This document shows positions 11,359-20,589 of a stretch of 64,000 bases of DNA, in pieces. Position 1 is the stretch's first letter. Each line of letters begins with the position of its first letter. The translations under genes and the position numbers were made by a program. The notes under the pieces are model-generated. The model had not been told where the DNA came from. It did no database searches and worked only from the letters and a program-made list of their open reading frames with translations. The DNA is taken from the NCBI GenBank assembly GCA_947579665.1, contig OX388346.1, forward strand, positions 93,498,615 through 93,562,614. Direction: 5' to 3'. This DNA is from Sympetrum striolatum (Eukaryota; Arthropoda; Insecta; Odonata; Libellulidae).

Positions 11359-11370
11359 ATTTATGTAAGA

Positions 11371-11742
11371 TAATAGGATAGGATGAAAAATTTTAATATT
11401 AATTTGAAGAATAGGAATCAGTGAATGAACCTTGAATTATTTTAAGGGAGGATTACTCTGTTCTAAAATTTTCCAAAATTTGAATGAATGGTGAAGAAAA
11501 TGTTTACTGTTATAATAACAATTTATTTCGTCACAAAACATTAAAATACACAGAGAAAATTCTGCCGTGAATTGGTGACGTGTCAGTTAATACAGGAAAT
11601 CTAATATACATAAATGTAGTTTCACAAAGCAGTATTTACATATAGCCATTTTTAAATTCAGATCTTCTACTTACAGAATTTTACATAAGGAATATGAGAA
11701 TGATTTTAACAATTGGAACTACATTGTTGGAGCAAGTGAAAT
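11371..11742. other. Spacer between Penelope and Tigger elements
   Basis: AT-rich sequence without recognised features. Confidence 0.4.
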
Positions 11743-12032
11743 ACAGTAGAACCTCAATTTTATGAAGTTGAAGGGACCCAAAAATTTGTGCTTTGTAAAA
11801 TTCAGGCTTTGCAAATTTGAGGTTTTCTTTCAAGCAATCAGAATCTCTACAATACCAATCCAGTTTCAGTAACACAGTGCATAAAGTTAAATGGGATTGA
11901 AAGGAAGGTAATATTTCAATAAAATGAATTATACATCCTGTTTAATGTTTAATACAACAGAAAAAAATTCTGAACTTTTTACTTTTGAAAATAATCATCA
12001 TTTTTTTGTTTTTTGGAAGTTTCAATGAAAGA

Positions 12033-12602
12033 TTAGGTGATTTTCTTAATGACTAAAAGGTAATAATTGAATAAATCAGGTACATCAACAGTAAACAATT
12101 GAAAATTGTGAGGCACTTTTATAGTGTGTCTTAATTCATCCCTTGTAGGGGGGGAAGGTGCTTCTGGGTCATCTTCATAGCTTGTAGAAGAGCTATCTAA
12201 GTTCACTTCATCCTCATCTTCTTTGTCTTCACTAAATTCACTGCAGTTATGTGTCATCACATGAGAGTCACACTTGACATATGACTCAGCGTGAGAGGAT
12301 GCATCTGGGATGTACTGATTTAGTTGTGCCTTTTATTTACTAAGGAGGTCCTGTAGTGTGGTAACCTCCACTAACTCCTCTATCTCTATAATTGATGTGT
12401 CACCAAAACCAGCTGATCTCCAGCAGTTGGAAATAGTGTTTGCAGTGACACTGTCTGACCATGCTCTGGCAATTCCTCGCACAGCAAAGGAACAATGTCC
12501 ATGGAGGCACATCTTGCACATCAGAGGCTTGATCTGCAACAAATTATGCGTACTAAAGCTCTGCTTACAGAAAGCTAAACTATGCAGGTCTAAACTTGTC
12601 AA
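12033..12602 (-). pseudogene. Tigger transposase C-terminal region
   Basis: Two adjacent minus-strand frames. The first (12602-12333) contains ARAWSDSVTANTISNCWRSA followed by GF, the conserved W...I.NCW.KAGF block after the DDE domain. The second (12260-12033) contains a Glu/Asp-rich stretch EFSEDKEDEDE, then PPTRDELR and LFTVDVPDLFN, the usual acidic tail. A break at about 12261-12332 separates them. Confidence 0.75.
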
Positions 12603-12689
12603 ATAATTATGAGGATGAAATCAAACTAATTTCTGTTACAAGTAAGAGTCACAAGCTCATTCAGGAAGAAAACAATAGATATCATATGC

Positions 12690-12850
12690 AATTCTCTGTG
12701 TGCACTATAGCAGAAGCAGTAGTAGTAGTAAGTGCTTTGACAGCTTAGGTCATTTTGCCCATGTGCTTCCACCAGGATTTGAAATCAGAACTGATTCCTC
12801 ATGAGTCACGAGCATTACCCACATGGCTCTCCAGGAGCCAATGTGCAGTA
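12690..12850 (-). mobile_element. tRNA-derived SINE with (TAG)n tail, inside Tigger
   Basis: Same family as the intact copy at 20900-21036: (GTA)n tract, then AGTGCTTTGACAGCTTAGGT, then a decayed tRNA-like head ending in GGCTCTCCAGGAGCC. The B box has mutated (GGATTTGAAATC in place of GGAATCGAACCC). Confidence 0.75.
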
Positions 12851-13379
12851 TCTTTGCATCAAATTGAAAGGATTTAAAAATTAGACTACTATTATACTGA
12901 TTCCCTTAATAGCATAGACCTTGTTTCAAAGCCTAGGAGACTCACTTAAGTCACAGTGAATGAAACTTACAGCCATGAATTCCGAGAAACTAGCTCGTAA
13001 ATATTTTAAATCGTGTAAGAACCTTACGTAAGTTAATTGAAACTCCCTCTTTTTTATATGCCTTCTACTACGCTGACGTTTAGCGGTGATTTTCGAGAAC
13101 TACTTACTCGCGGGTACTTTAAACGATCTTGTCGCGTCACAAATTCTTACTTAACGATGTAAAACGCTTCTAATTAAAAAATTACGTACTGAAAATGCAT
13201 CAAAATTTAAGTAATAGTGACATATTACAACAAATTTAGTATTCTTTAATTAAACTAATTTCGATGACAGCTTTAACGAATAACTTCCACAGGAATGCTA
13301 CATTCAAGTAAAAGGTTTACCAAAGTTCTGCGATGGGGTTGCGGCGGCATTCATGTTACTAATAGTAATTAATTCCAGA

Positions 13380-13399
13380 GGAAATATGGAGGTGGCAAA

Positions 13400-13442
<43 letters not shown>

Positions 13443-14253
13443 CCTTTGCGACGACGAGTAGGTATTTTTTAAACACAAAATGATAGAAAATGTCCGTTGT
13501 CATCCATGCTTTTTTATTACTTTCAAACAACCCTGGCAAATTTTTCACGTTCTTGAAGCAACGCGGAGCTCTTGATTTTACAATCACAACTGGTTTCAAC
13601 TTTTCAGATCCATCTTGATTACATATCAGCATTACTGTAACCCTATCCTTAGATTTTTTACCTCCGCGACATTTTTCACTACGGGTCCCGAGGGTGGAGT
13701 CAGGTGATGCCTTGAAAAACAAACCTGTTTCATCCAAATTGTATATATCTCGAGGGGAATATTTAGACACAATGTCATCGTTTACTTCATGCCACTGCTC
13801 AACGTCTTTTGTGTTGACGCTTCCTTCTTCTCCACAGATTTTCATTGAAGTGATCCGTATCTTTTCTTGAATCTATCAAGCCACCCATTTGAGGCTTGGA
13901 AGTTGTCGCACTTCAGTTTAAGAGCCCAAACCTGAGCCTTCTCCTTCAGAATTGGTCCACTTATAAATTTGCACGCACGACACTTCAAAAAAAGAAATTA
14001 TACAGCTGCCTATCAAGTTGATCAAATTGCGACAATTAGACGTACTATGTTTTTAATGGTGTTCTTGTGTGACTCAAAATTTGTTCACTCGAATTGACGA
14101 TTGCTGCCAATAATGTAAGAAATGCCATATCTACTTCCGAGCAATTTCTATTTTTGTCTGCCCGCGGTCACGTACTTCCTTGACAATTGACCGTTTGGTG
14201 ACCAAACTCAGGGACTTCCTCTTTTTCTTGGTCAGCGATGTTTTATCCATTAT
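13380..14253 (-). pseudogene. Tigger transposase N-terminal and DDE region
   Basis: The start is an ATG near 14252 with MDKTSLTKKKRKSLSLV then RSIVKEVRDRGQTKIEIAR, the first helix-turn-helix of the CENP-B/pogo DNA-binding domain, closed by a stop after about 40 residues. An open stretch from 13845 to 13410 has the DDE core: YNLDETGLFFK (first Asp), DRVTVMLICNQDGSEKL, then a Lys-rich PVVIVKS block and WMTTDIFYHF. It runs into a (TA)n microsatellite at 13400-13440. The segment with the second and third acidic residues is missing or scrambled, so this copy is inactive. Confidence 0.85.
13400..13440. repeat. (TA)n microsatellite
   Basis: About 20 TA dinucleotides, within the Tigger coding region. 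Confidence 0.95.
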
Positions 14254-14734
14254 TTTACTAATAGGCACACGGTATATCACAACACAGGCCACCTCGCGCA
14301 GAGAGTGATTCTGACTGAACGCGCGCGACTTTTCCTCCCTTGTATATGTTTGTATCCCACGAAATTTTCACATTTTCCCATCTACAATAAATGGGATGAG
14401 GGTGCTCCCAACATAGACGATCTGGATTCAGCTGCTCCTGTTTACGGCGATCGTAATCCCATTGTACTGAGCTCAGTGCGAGAAAACCATTTCAAATACT
14501 TCGTAAAACCAGGGTTCATTCACTCCAAGGGACCGGCTTCTCCAGGCTTCTCACTTCGTAAAACATGAAATCGTGTTTTTACGTAAAACCGAGGTAATTT
14601 TACTTGTACAAAGATCGGGACCGGCGGGATGGTTCGTAAAACTGTGTCACTTCGTAAAATCGAGGTTCGTAAAAACGGGGTTCTACTGTATGTACAAGTA
14701 CATTATCTCAAATCAATACCAGCCTAAATCATTA

Positions 14735-15165
14735 TTACTTCCAACAGGATAAGTCATTGTCCAGAAGGTATTCATCAACTAAGTAATAAAATTTCATTGT
14801 CAGTATTTTTTTGAGGTCGTCCAGAAATCTTTGCTCATTCTTGCCATATTTTTTCATAAATGTCTTTGGAATTTTGTTGCATATTTTTATACCCATGTAT
14901 AATGGGGTTCTTTCGAACAAACTAAGATGATGTATTGGGTATAATAATCGATAGTTTTTTCAGGTGTTATATGTATGTGGTGTTACATTATTTTCAAATG
15001 TATATTTTCTCTATGTAAAATCGGTTTACATGATTCTGTATCACATATTTGCAAATGTCATTTTTCGCACTATTCTCTTTTGGATATTAAAAATGGTTTT
15101 CCAACCTGATGCTAATCCCCACAGTATGATTCCATATATCAGTATTGAGTAAAATTACCTTAATA
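14735..15165 (-). pseudogene. LINE C-terminal domain
   Basis: Minus-strand reading begins SILIYGIILWGLASGWK, continues with QKRIVRKMTF, then after stops the frame YPIHHLSLFERTPLYMGIK and LDDLKKILTMKFYYLVDEYL. This is the usual end of Jockey-type ORF2 proteins (HxLxLFxxxPxYxGIKxYNKLP). The terminal 61 residues are open. Confidence 0.8.
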
Positions 15166-15340
15166 AAAAACAAGTATTGTCTGTAAAAAAAATCTAATCC
15201 ATCGAGTTTGAGAAGCTATTGCTTCCAGTAGAGTCCACCGATGTTAATGAAATTAAAATCAACTACTGAAACGTTAATTTCTACATTTATTAATATGTGT
15301 TTGGAATTTTTACTTGCCATAGCTCTACTTTTAATGTACT

Positions 15341-15616
15341 TTGTTTGAAAAAAGTACCCGTTTTTTGCACTTGGAAACTGATGTCCCAATTTTCTCCGAT
15401 TGCCAATCAGTTAATTTTTATAATAATAACTTGCAACTTGTATGTGTTGGCCAAGAATTCTTCCAACATTTTGGTGTAAAAAATTGTCGAAATATGTACA
15501 TTTATACTAGCAATGGACAATGTTGTAAACCTCTGCTAACTTCGAAACAAGGCATTGGATTGGAATATGAGTTACACCATTGTGATTGCAAGAATAACAG
15601 AAATAAGAATTTGTAA
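15341..15616 (+). CDS. Unidentified Cys-rich ORF in a segment inserted into the LINE
   Basis: The LINE reading breaks after the RT thumb (about 15640) and resumes at about 15165 (SILIYGIILWG). Between them is roughly 450-480 bp of foreign sequence whose plus strand is open for 91 residues. It has regularly spread cysteines: FSDCQ, LVCVG, VKNCRN, NGQCCKPL and HHCDCKNN. Codon and residue composition look more protein-like than the surroundings, but I do not recognise the family. The ATG is preceded in frame by stops, so it may be an exon or a fragment of a longer protein. It could also be chance. Confidence 0.3.
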   Translation: MFEKSTRFLHLETDVPIFSDCQSVNFYNNNLQLVCVGQEFFQHFGVKNCRNMYIYTSNGQCCKPLLTSKQGIGLEYELHHCDCKNNRNKNL

Positions 15617-15651
15617 AGAAATATTACTTAAGCATGCCAATATCTAAATAA

Positions 15652-16095
15652 TCAATTTTTATTGATAATACAGGACATGTTAAAACAGGCTCTGTTCAAT
15701 TGTATGGCAACATGATTAATTTGTTCCTTCCTAGTAAGGAAATTCTCGATGTAGCAGTCTAAAGTTTTTGCTGCATGTTGTGTTATAAGCGAAGAAATTG
15801 TGTTGTTACTGTTTTTTAGAATACTTGATTTCTTGCTGATTTTGAAATGAATTATGTTTGTTTCGTCTCCATTTAATTTTAATCCATTTGCTCGGAACCA
15901 GTTTTCCATATCTTCCATTGTCTGCTGCAAATTGATTTCAAGATCTTTTATGTTCTTATTTTCAACTATTGCTGTGGTATCATCTGCATAAAGTATCAAT
16001 CCTTTGCTTATGTTTGGGGAGAGATCATTGACATATGTAATATAGAGTAATGGGTTGAGCACAGACCCTTGTGTGGAATGCCCACATCTCCCCAT
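15652..16095 (-). pseudogene. LINE reverse transcriptase palm (YADD)
   Basis: The open minus-strand stretch contains QGSVLNPLLYITYVNDL (motif 4) and LILYADDTTAIV, the catalytic YADD box. Next come NWFRANGLKLNGDETN (motif 6, LxxNxxKT-like) and the thumb start with HVAIQLNRACFNMSCI. The palm core is nearly unbroken over 147 residues. Upstream RT pieces and the C-terminus are in other frames. Confidence 0.85.
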
Positions 16096-16421
16096 TCAGA
16101 ATTATATAGTTTGCTCCCTTTCCTGATTGATGTCCTTTGTTTTCTACCTGACAGGAAAGAATAAATCCATCTGAGAGAATTCCCTTTTATTCCATATTAT
16201 TCTAGTTTAGTTATTAGTATGTCATGTTGAACACAGTCAAAAGCTTTGGAAAGGTCACAAGTTAAACCTAATGTTGTTTGCGATTGATCTAGGTACTTAC
16301 ATTATTTACAAGGTTAGTTAGGGCAGTGGTACTTGAGTGTATTTGTCTAAATCCATGTTGACAAGACAGTAGTATTTGATTTCCTTCAAAATAGTGCATG
16401 AGCTGAATTTTTGCCACGGTT

Positions 16422-17253
16422 TCAAATATTTTTCCAAAAGTAGCTAACAGCTATGGGATAGTAATTTTTCATTAATTCAGGTTCTCCATCTTTATACAAT
16501 GACTGTATAATACTATATTTTAATCTTACACGAAAGGATCCTGATTTAAATGATGGATTTATCAGTCTACTTAATGGCTTGCTAATAATTTCTTTGACCT
16601 CTTTTATGGCACATGTTGGTATTTCATCCCAACCATGTGAGTTCTTTTTTTTCATGTTAGATATTATTTTTAATATATCTTTTTTCCTCACAGGATGAAA
16701 ATTAAAGTTACATGACTTGTTATCCATTATTTTTGAGTTTTTTTTATGAGTTCAGTGGCCTGGATTATTGAACCTTTCACGTCTATTTCAGGGGCAATAT
16801 TTACAAAGAAGTTGTTTAAAGAATTAGCTAAGCACTCAGGTTCTGATATTCTTAGATTGTTTATGACTAGACCAGAGATTTCATTTGTCTTAGGGTCTTT
16901 TAGGCTTAGCTCCTCTTTAATTAAGGACCATGGTGTCATGCTTTTATTTTCTGAATTTTGTATATAGCTATCATTTGCTAATTTCTTTGCTTTTGTCATG
17001 ACTTTGTTTAGTATCTCTCTATATTTTAAAAATAATTAATGCATTGAGGATTATTAGAGCTTTTTGCTTCTTGATGAATGAGTCTCTTCTTTCTACAGGA
17101 TATAATTATACCTTGTGTGATCCAAGGTGGCGTGGCTTTGTTTTTGCTACTTTCAACTGTTTTTAATGGAAAAACCTGGTAGAAACACAACAGAAAATTT
17201 GACAGGAAAATCTTGTTATTATCATCTACATTTTTTCTGAATCTATTGCCCAA
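16422..17253 (-). pseudogene. LINE linker and RT finger region
   Basis: Three successive minus-strand frames. 17253-17026 has PPWITQGIIISCRKK (the PWxTxxI.xxxxxR linker motif). 16999-16727 has AKKLANDSYIQNSENKSM and a FxNIAPE block. 16727-16422 has GWDEIPTCAIKE, ISKPLSRLIN, FKSGSFRVRLKYS and IIQSLYKDGEPELMKNYYPI, the RT motif 1-2 region. Downstream at 16095-16421 scraps of motif 2a (QHGFRQIHSSTTAL) and 3 are readable in mixed frames. Confidence 0.8.
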
Positions 17254-17568
17254 TGGTATTTACTTACAAATTTTAAATTGTTCCATTTATTTTGGGTTGA
17301 AGTCTCTGAATGAATGTTTATTAGAATATTTGCTTTTGGTTGAATATTCCTCTTTTGGCAATGATATCAACTATGGTCAGATAAACCAGGATCCATCAAT
17401 AATGTTTTTTTTTGTGATTGAAGGTAAGATTTTTAATGATGTTGTCAATACAAGTTTCTGGTTTTGAAGTAACTCTTGTAAGGTTGTCAAAATTTAGTAT
17501 ATAACCTTTGGATTACAATGTACTGTTCAACTTATTTGCTGTTGTGTTTGTGGAGTTACTGTTTATAC

Positions 17569-18010
17569 CTAATTCTGTATCAGGTAGATTAAAACAATAT
17601 TGCTATTTTTGCTGAGGATATTTATGTTACAGTCGGTGGCTATTCTGATATTTTTGTTTCTGCTCTCTTTTTTTAGTTTCACTAAAAGATTTTCTAGTTT
17701 ACCTAAAAAAAATATTGACTGTTTTGCTGGAAGGTGCTCTGTAGATTGATATAACTTTGTATTTAGGGAAATTATTTCTATTGCTGATCTTTCAAAGATC
17801 ACATCCTCATTGAATATTTTAAGGTTCTCTCTTTTTTTAGTTATAAAATTGTTTTCATTTTTAATTAAAATGCATGATCCATTATGTGTTGAGTTTTTCC
17901 TTCTATATGAATTTGCTACACTTAGTTTTGTATTGTGTTAAGAAGATTTAATTGATTTTGTTGTAACCAGTGTTCATTTATACAGACCACTGCTGTATTT
18001 GTGGCAAAAT
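17569..18010 (-). pseudogene. LINE APE endonuclease fragment
   Basis: Minus-strand reading gives CINEHWLQQNQLNLL near 17985, the region usually LTETWL in APE endonucleases. Next comes IFERSAIEIISLN, then KLENLLVKLKK and IRIATDCNIN, where the family has the I.GDFN catalytic motif (GDFN decayed to TDCN). Several frame breaks. Confidence 0.65.
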
Positions 18011-18184
18011 GTCTTTATGATCACTGACCACAAAATTTACAAAATTTATTGCTTAGCTCTCGTTTTTGAGATAATTATGTATTTCGTTCAAACATTCATA
18101 TTGTTTAAATCATATTATATCCTTCAAAAAATTATAAAACATGAAAAATATCAATTATCTTAAAAAAATCTTTTTTGACCTCTC

Positions 18185-18425
18185 TCCTGTGCTGCTTTAT
18201 AGGAGCAATCCCTTTTAACCATCCAACCATAATCACGTAGCACTGCAGAACTCCATTTCCCTTTATATCTTTGCTCCATCACAGAAATATATTGGTGGAA
18301 GCGCTTACCATGTTCATTGCTCACATGACCACAATAAGATGACGAATAATGACATATTACACTTCAACTGTTCATACAAGTGCATCAGATCATCCACAAG
18401 TACTTTGAAAATTTCTATTTTAGAT
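18185..18425 (-). pseudogene. Fragment of an arthropod TE-type protein with an EHGxRFHQ motif
   Basis: The minus strand reads HVSNEHGKRFHQYISVMEQR, then YKGKWSSAVLRDYGWMVKRD. It is preceded in another frame by VDDLMHLYEQLKCNMSL. This EHG.RFHQ...ME.RY.G.W....DY.W module is one I recall in many uncharacterised, transposon-like arthropod proteins; I cannot name its element class. Frames are broken. Confidence 0.45.
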
Positions 18426-18449
18426 TTCCCTGAAAACTATTTGAAATAA

Positions 18450-18580
18450 ATAAAATTCACAGTCTTTGGCGATGTCTTGTAGAAATACGTCATGGTGAAG
18501 AAGAACAATTTGTACTTTTTCCACAGTATTATGTATTATACATCAGAAATACTGTGGAAAAAGTACAAATAGTTCTTCTT
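18450..18580. repeat. Penelope end remnants forming an inverted repeat
   Basis: 18452-18525 (AATAAAATTCACAG..., TGTACTTTTTCCACAG) matches the left end of the Penelope-like element at about 9943-10020. Its last 32 bp recur inverted at 18548-18580 (CTGTGGAAAAAGTACAAAT). Hence an arm-loop-arm structure at 18499-18530/18548-18580. Likely what remains after deletion of a second Penelope copy with inverted terminal repeats. Confidence 0.6.
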
Positions 18581-18671
18581 AATATTTGAAAAAATTTTAA
18601 GTGATTACCAGGCTTTTTTCTCCTTATCCTGTAGCACTAATTCAAACTATGTCTTTACAAAGTTCTGTTCT

Positions 18672-18965
18672 CTAGTATAGTCTATCTGTTATAAAGTAAT
18701 TCGGGAGAGATGCCCCACCTAAGGGAAGTGATGCTTTAGGGGTTAATTGTATTGGACGGTAATCTCCCTTTTTCGAGGAACATCCTTTCTTAGGATTCGG
18801 AGTGATATGTGCTCTTCTCCACGACATTGGTACAACCCCTTTGTCCAAGGTTTTCATATAGAATACTAAAAGAATGGGAGCAAGCTTATTCGCCAGTGTT
18901 TGAATGAAGAGCGATGGTATACCTTTTCGCGATCTTGTCGCAAGGTGAGTCGCGATTCCTGCCAC
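18672..18965 (-). pseudogene. LINE reverse transcriptase fragment
   Basis: The open minus-strand frame contains KLAPILLVFYMKTLDKGVVP then MSWRRAHITPNPKKG and GDYRPIQLTP. This is RT motif 1-2 (VPxxWRxAxVxPIxKKG...NYRPISLT) of a non-LTR element distinct from the one at 14.7-18 kb. It ends abruptly near 18670. Confidence 0.75.
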
Positions 18966-19030
18966 TTTTGGTTCCAGCTAGTTTGACCTCGCGTAAGGTT
19001 CACTCACAAAATGAACCTCTTTAGACGACG

Positions 19031-19690
19031 CACAGTTGGCTAGAATCGAAAAAAGCTGGCCAAAAATAAGAAAGTGCTTTTTCTGAGTGCGGACTTTGAA
19101 ACTTCGCATGGTCATTCTTAAATAAATTCTGCATATAAGTGCGAAATCATTTTTGTTTATTCTTACGCGTTACAATTCTACAGGGGGTCAAAGTTGACCA
19201 ATTTTCGCGAAAATTTCTAGTTTCCGATTTTTCGCGAAATTCTTCAATTTCAAGTCGATTGTGAACCCAAACTAGGAAAATCATCGAGTAAAATATGATT
19301 CCATATTATAAATATGTTCTTTGTCCTTCATAAGACTTGGTTTCAATGAGCTCTGTCGAATATTTATATACTTTACATTACAAAATGGCGGACCCTTATT
19401 TTGGAACAAAGTTTTACCTAAAGCGAGGAAAATAGTAGATTGAGACACCGTGTGACACGGGGTTACTTATATCACAATAAGCTATGAACCTTCCTTAATG
19501 GGAATCTGAAATAAAATCTTGCCCCAATAATTTATAAATCGACTTTTCGACAACGCTACGAGGGCCGAATCCGCTCGGCGGAGCACCGTCCTCTGCTACG
19601 CTGTCATGATTTGAGAGGAACAACGAACCAAAACGATTCTGATTCGTTCTTTTGTAGATTTTAACCATTATTATACTTTTTACATTAGTT
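19031..19690 (+). repeat. Left long inverted repeat of the Transib element
   Basis: Inverted match to about 22265-22939, high identity from the terminal heptamer through TTTTGTAGATTTTAACCATT and then fading. It includes a 5' block with TTTTCGCGAAAAT and, near 19555, GAGGGCCGAATCCGCTCGGC. Confidence 0.85.
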
Positions 19691-19868
19691 ATATATCAAT
19701 TTTTTAAGTTAATAGTTGCTTAAGATATGTTTGTGATTTTGATACTGACTGCTTCTTCACTCTCACTCTCTACAATACTGAAAATTTTCTTACAAAATCG
19801 GTAGAACTAGCCGTCACTTTGTGTAATTTCATTACAGAAAGAAATACATAGGTTGTTATATTATAAGA

Positions 19869-20186
19869 ATGGTGGAATATAGCGTAGAATTTTTTCAAAT
19901 ACAAAATTTGCCCACATCTGGAGTTGTTTTGGCTACCGTCGAGGTGCTCTGGAGCGCTGGAAAAGTTCGGCAAAGGTCTCGTTTTATTGTAGGCAGCTGC
20001 GCTTTTCCGGATAAACGGTACCCTTCGAATTGCATGTCTGTGATTTTTCCTTACATGCGTAGGAATAATTCAGTTCTATTTGAACATTGGATAAGAAGAG
20101 GTTGTGTTTTGTGCTCTCTAATTAGCTACGACAGTTCTGTGAAACAAGAGTTCTTCGGCAATCTCCTGGTAGCAGTATACGTGTGA
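19869..20186 (+). CDS. Unidentified ORF in the 5' part of the Transib element
   Basis: A 105-codon open frame inside the Transib interior, upstream of the recognised transposase exons. It has several cysteines (GSCAFP, SNCMS, RGCVLC) and an aromatic-rich stretch. I do not recognise it. It may be the N-terminal exon of the transposase, another inserted piece, or chance. Confidence 0.25.
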   Translation: MVEYSVEFFQIQNLPTSGVVLATVEVLWSAGKVRQRSRFIVGSCAFPDKRYPSNCMSVIFPYMRRNNSVLFEHWIRRGCVLCSLISYDSSVKQEFFGNLLVAVYV

Positions 20187-20589
20187 GGTTTTAGATATTT
20201 CATAGGAATTATATCTCGTGAGGTATGTTTTTTTCATTTTCTTTTCTTTTTTATTTAATGCATCAGAAAATGGTGGTAAATTGTGATGTATTTTCTGATC
20301 GTTTTAAAATATGCTCACAATTGTTTGAATGCTTTCTACTCCCTTTGTCCTGCATATACTATTGAAGGAAAGATATAGTTACGAAATCCATGTTGCATTT
20401 TCATATAGTACTATAATTTTTCCAGGTTTTCAGTGTATTAATACGTAATTTAATTAGTATTTCTGCAAAAATTATGGCTGATATGGTCAATAATCGGTTA
20501 ACGGATTTTGGCATCGTTATCGACCTTCAAGAAAGAAAATCAATGTCACGCAGTACAAACAAGTCCAAACAATAAATTATTAAGAAAGT

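Larger units (their letters stand above)
11743..14692 (-). mobile_element. Tigger/pogo DNA transposon, decayed
   Basis: The left end TACAGTAGAACCTCAATTTT and the inverted right end TACAGTAGAACCCCGTTTTT are the familiar Tigger termini with TA target duplication. Sub-terminal TTACGAA/TTCGTAAAA repeats fill the right 200 bp. The minus strand encodes a CENP-B/Tigger-type transposase in pieces. The element is split by a SINE (12690-12850), a (TA)n tract (13400-13440) and about 500 bp of unassigned sequence (12860-13370). Confidence 0.88.
14735..18010 (-). mobile_element. Jockey-superfamily LINE, decayed
   Basis: The minus strand carries, in order from 18010 down to 14735, pieces of an APE-type endonuclease, a linker, a reverse transcriptase and a C-terminal domain of one non-LTR element. 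The ~3.3 kb are roughly collinear except for an insertion at about 15175-15625. Many stops and frame shifts make it inactive. Its 3' end lies about 40 bp from the right end of the Tigger element. The exact clade within Jockey/CR1 is not resolved. Confidence 0.82.

Noticed and set aside
15160..15625. Identification of the Cys-rich frame as a viral protein
   Set aside because: A loose impression only; no motif firm enough to name a family, so it is left unidentified.
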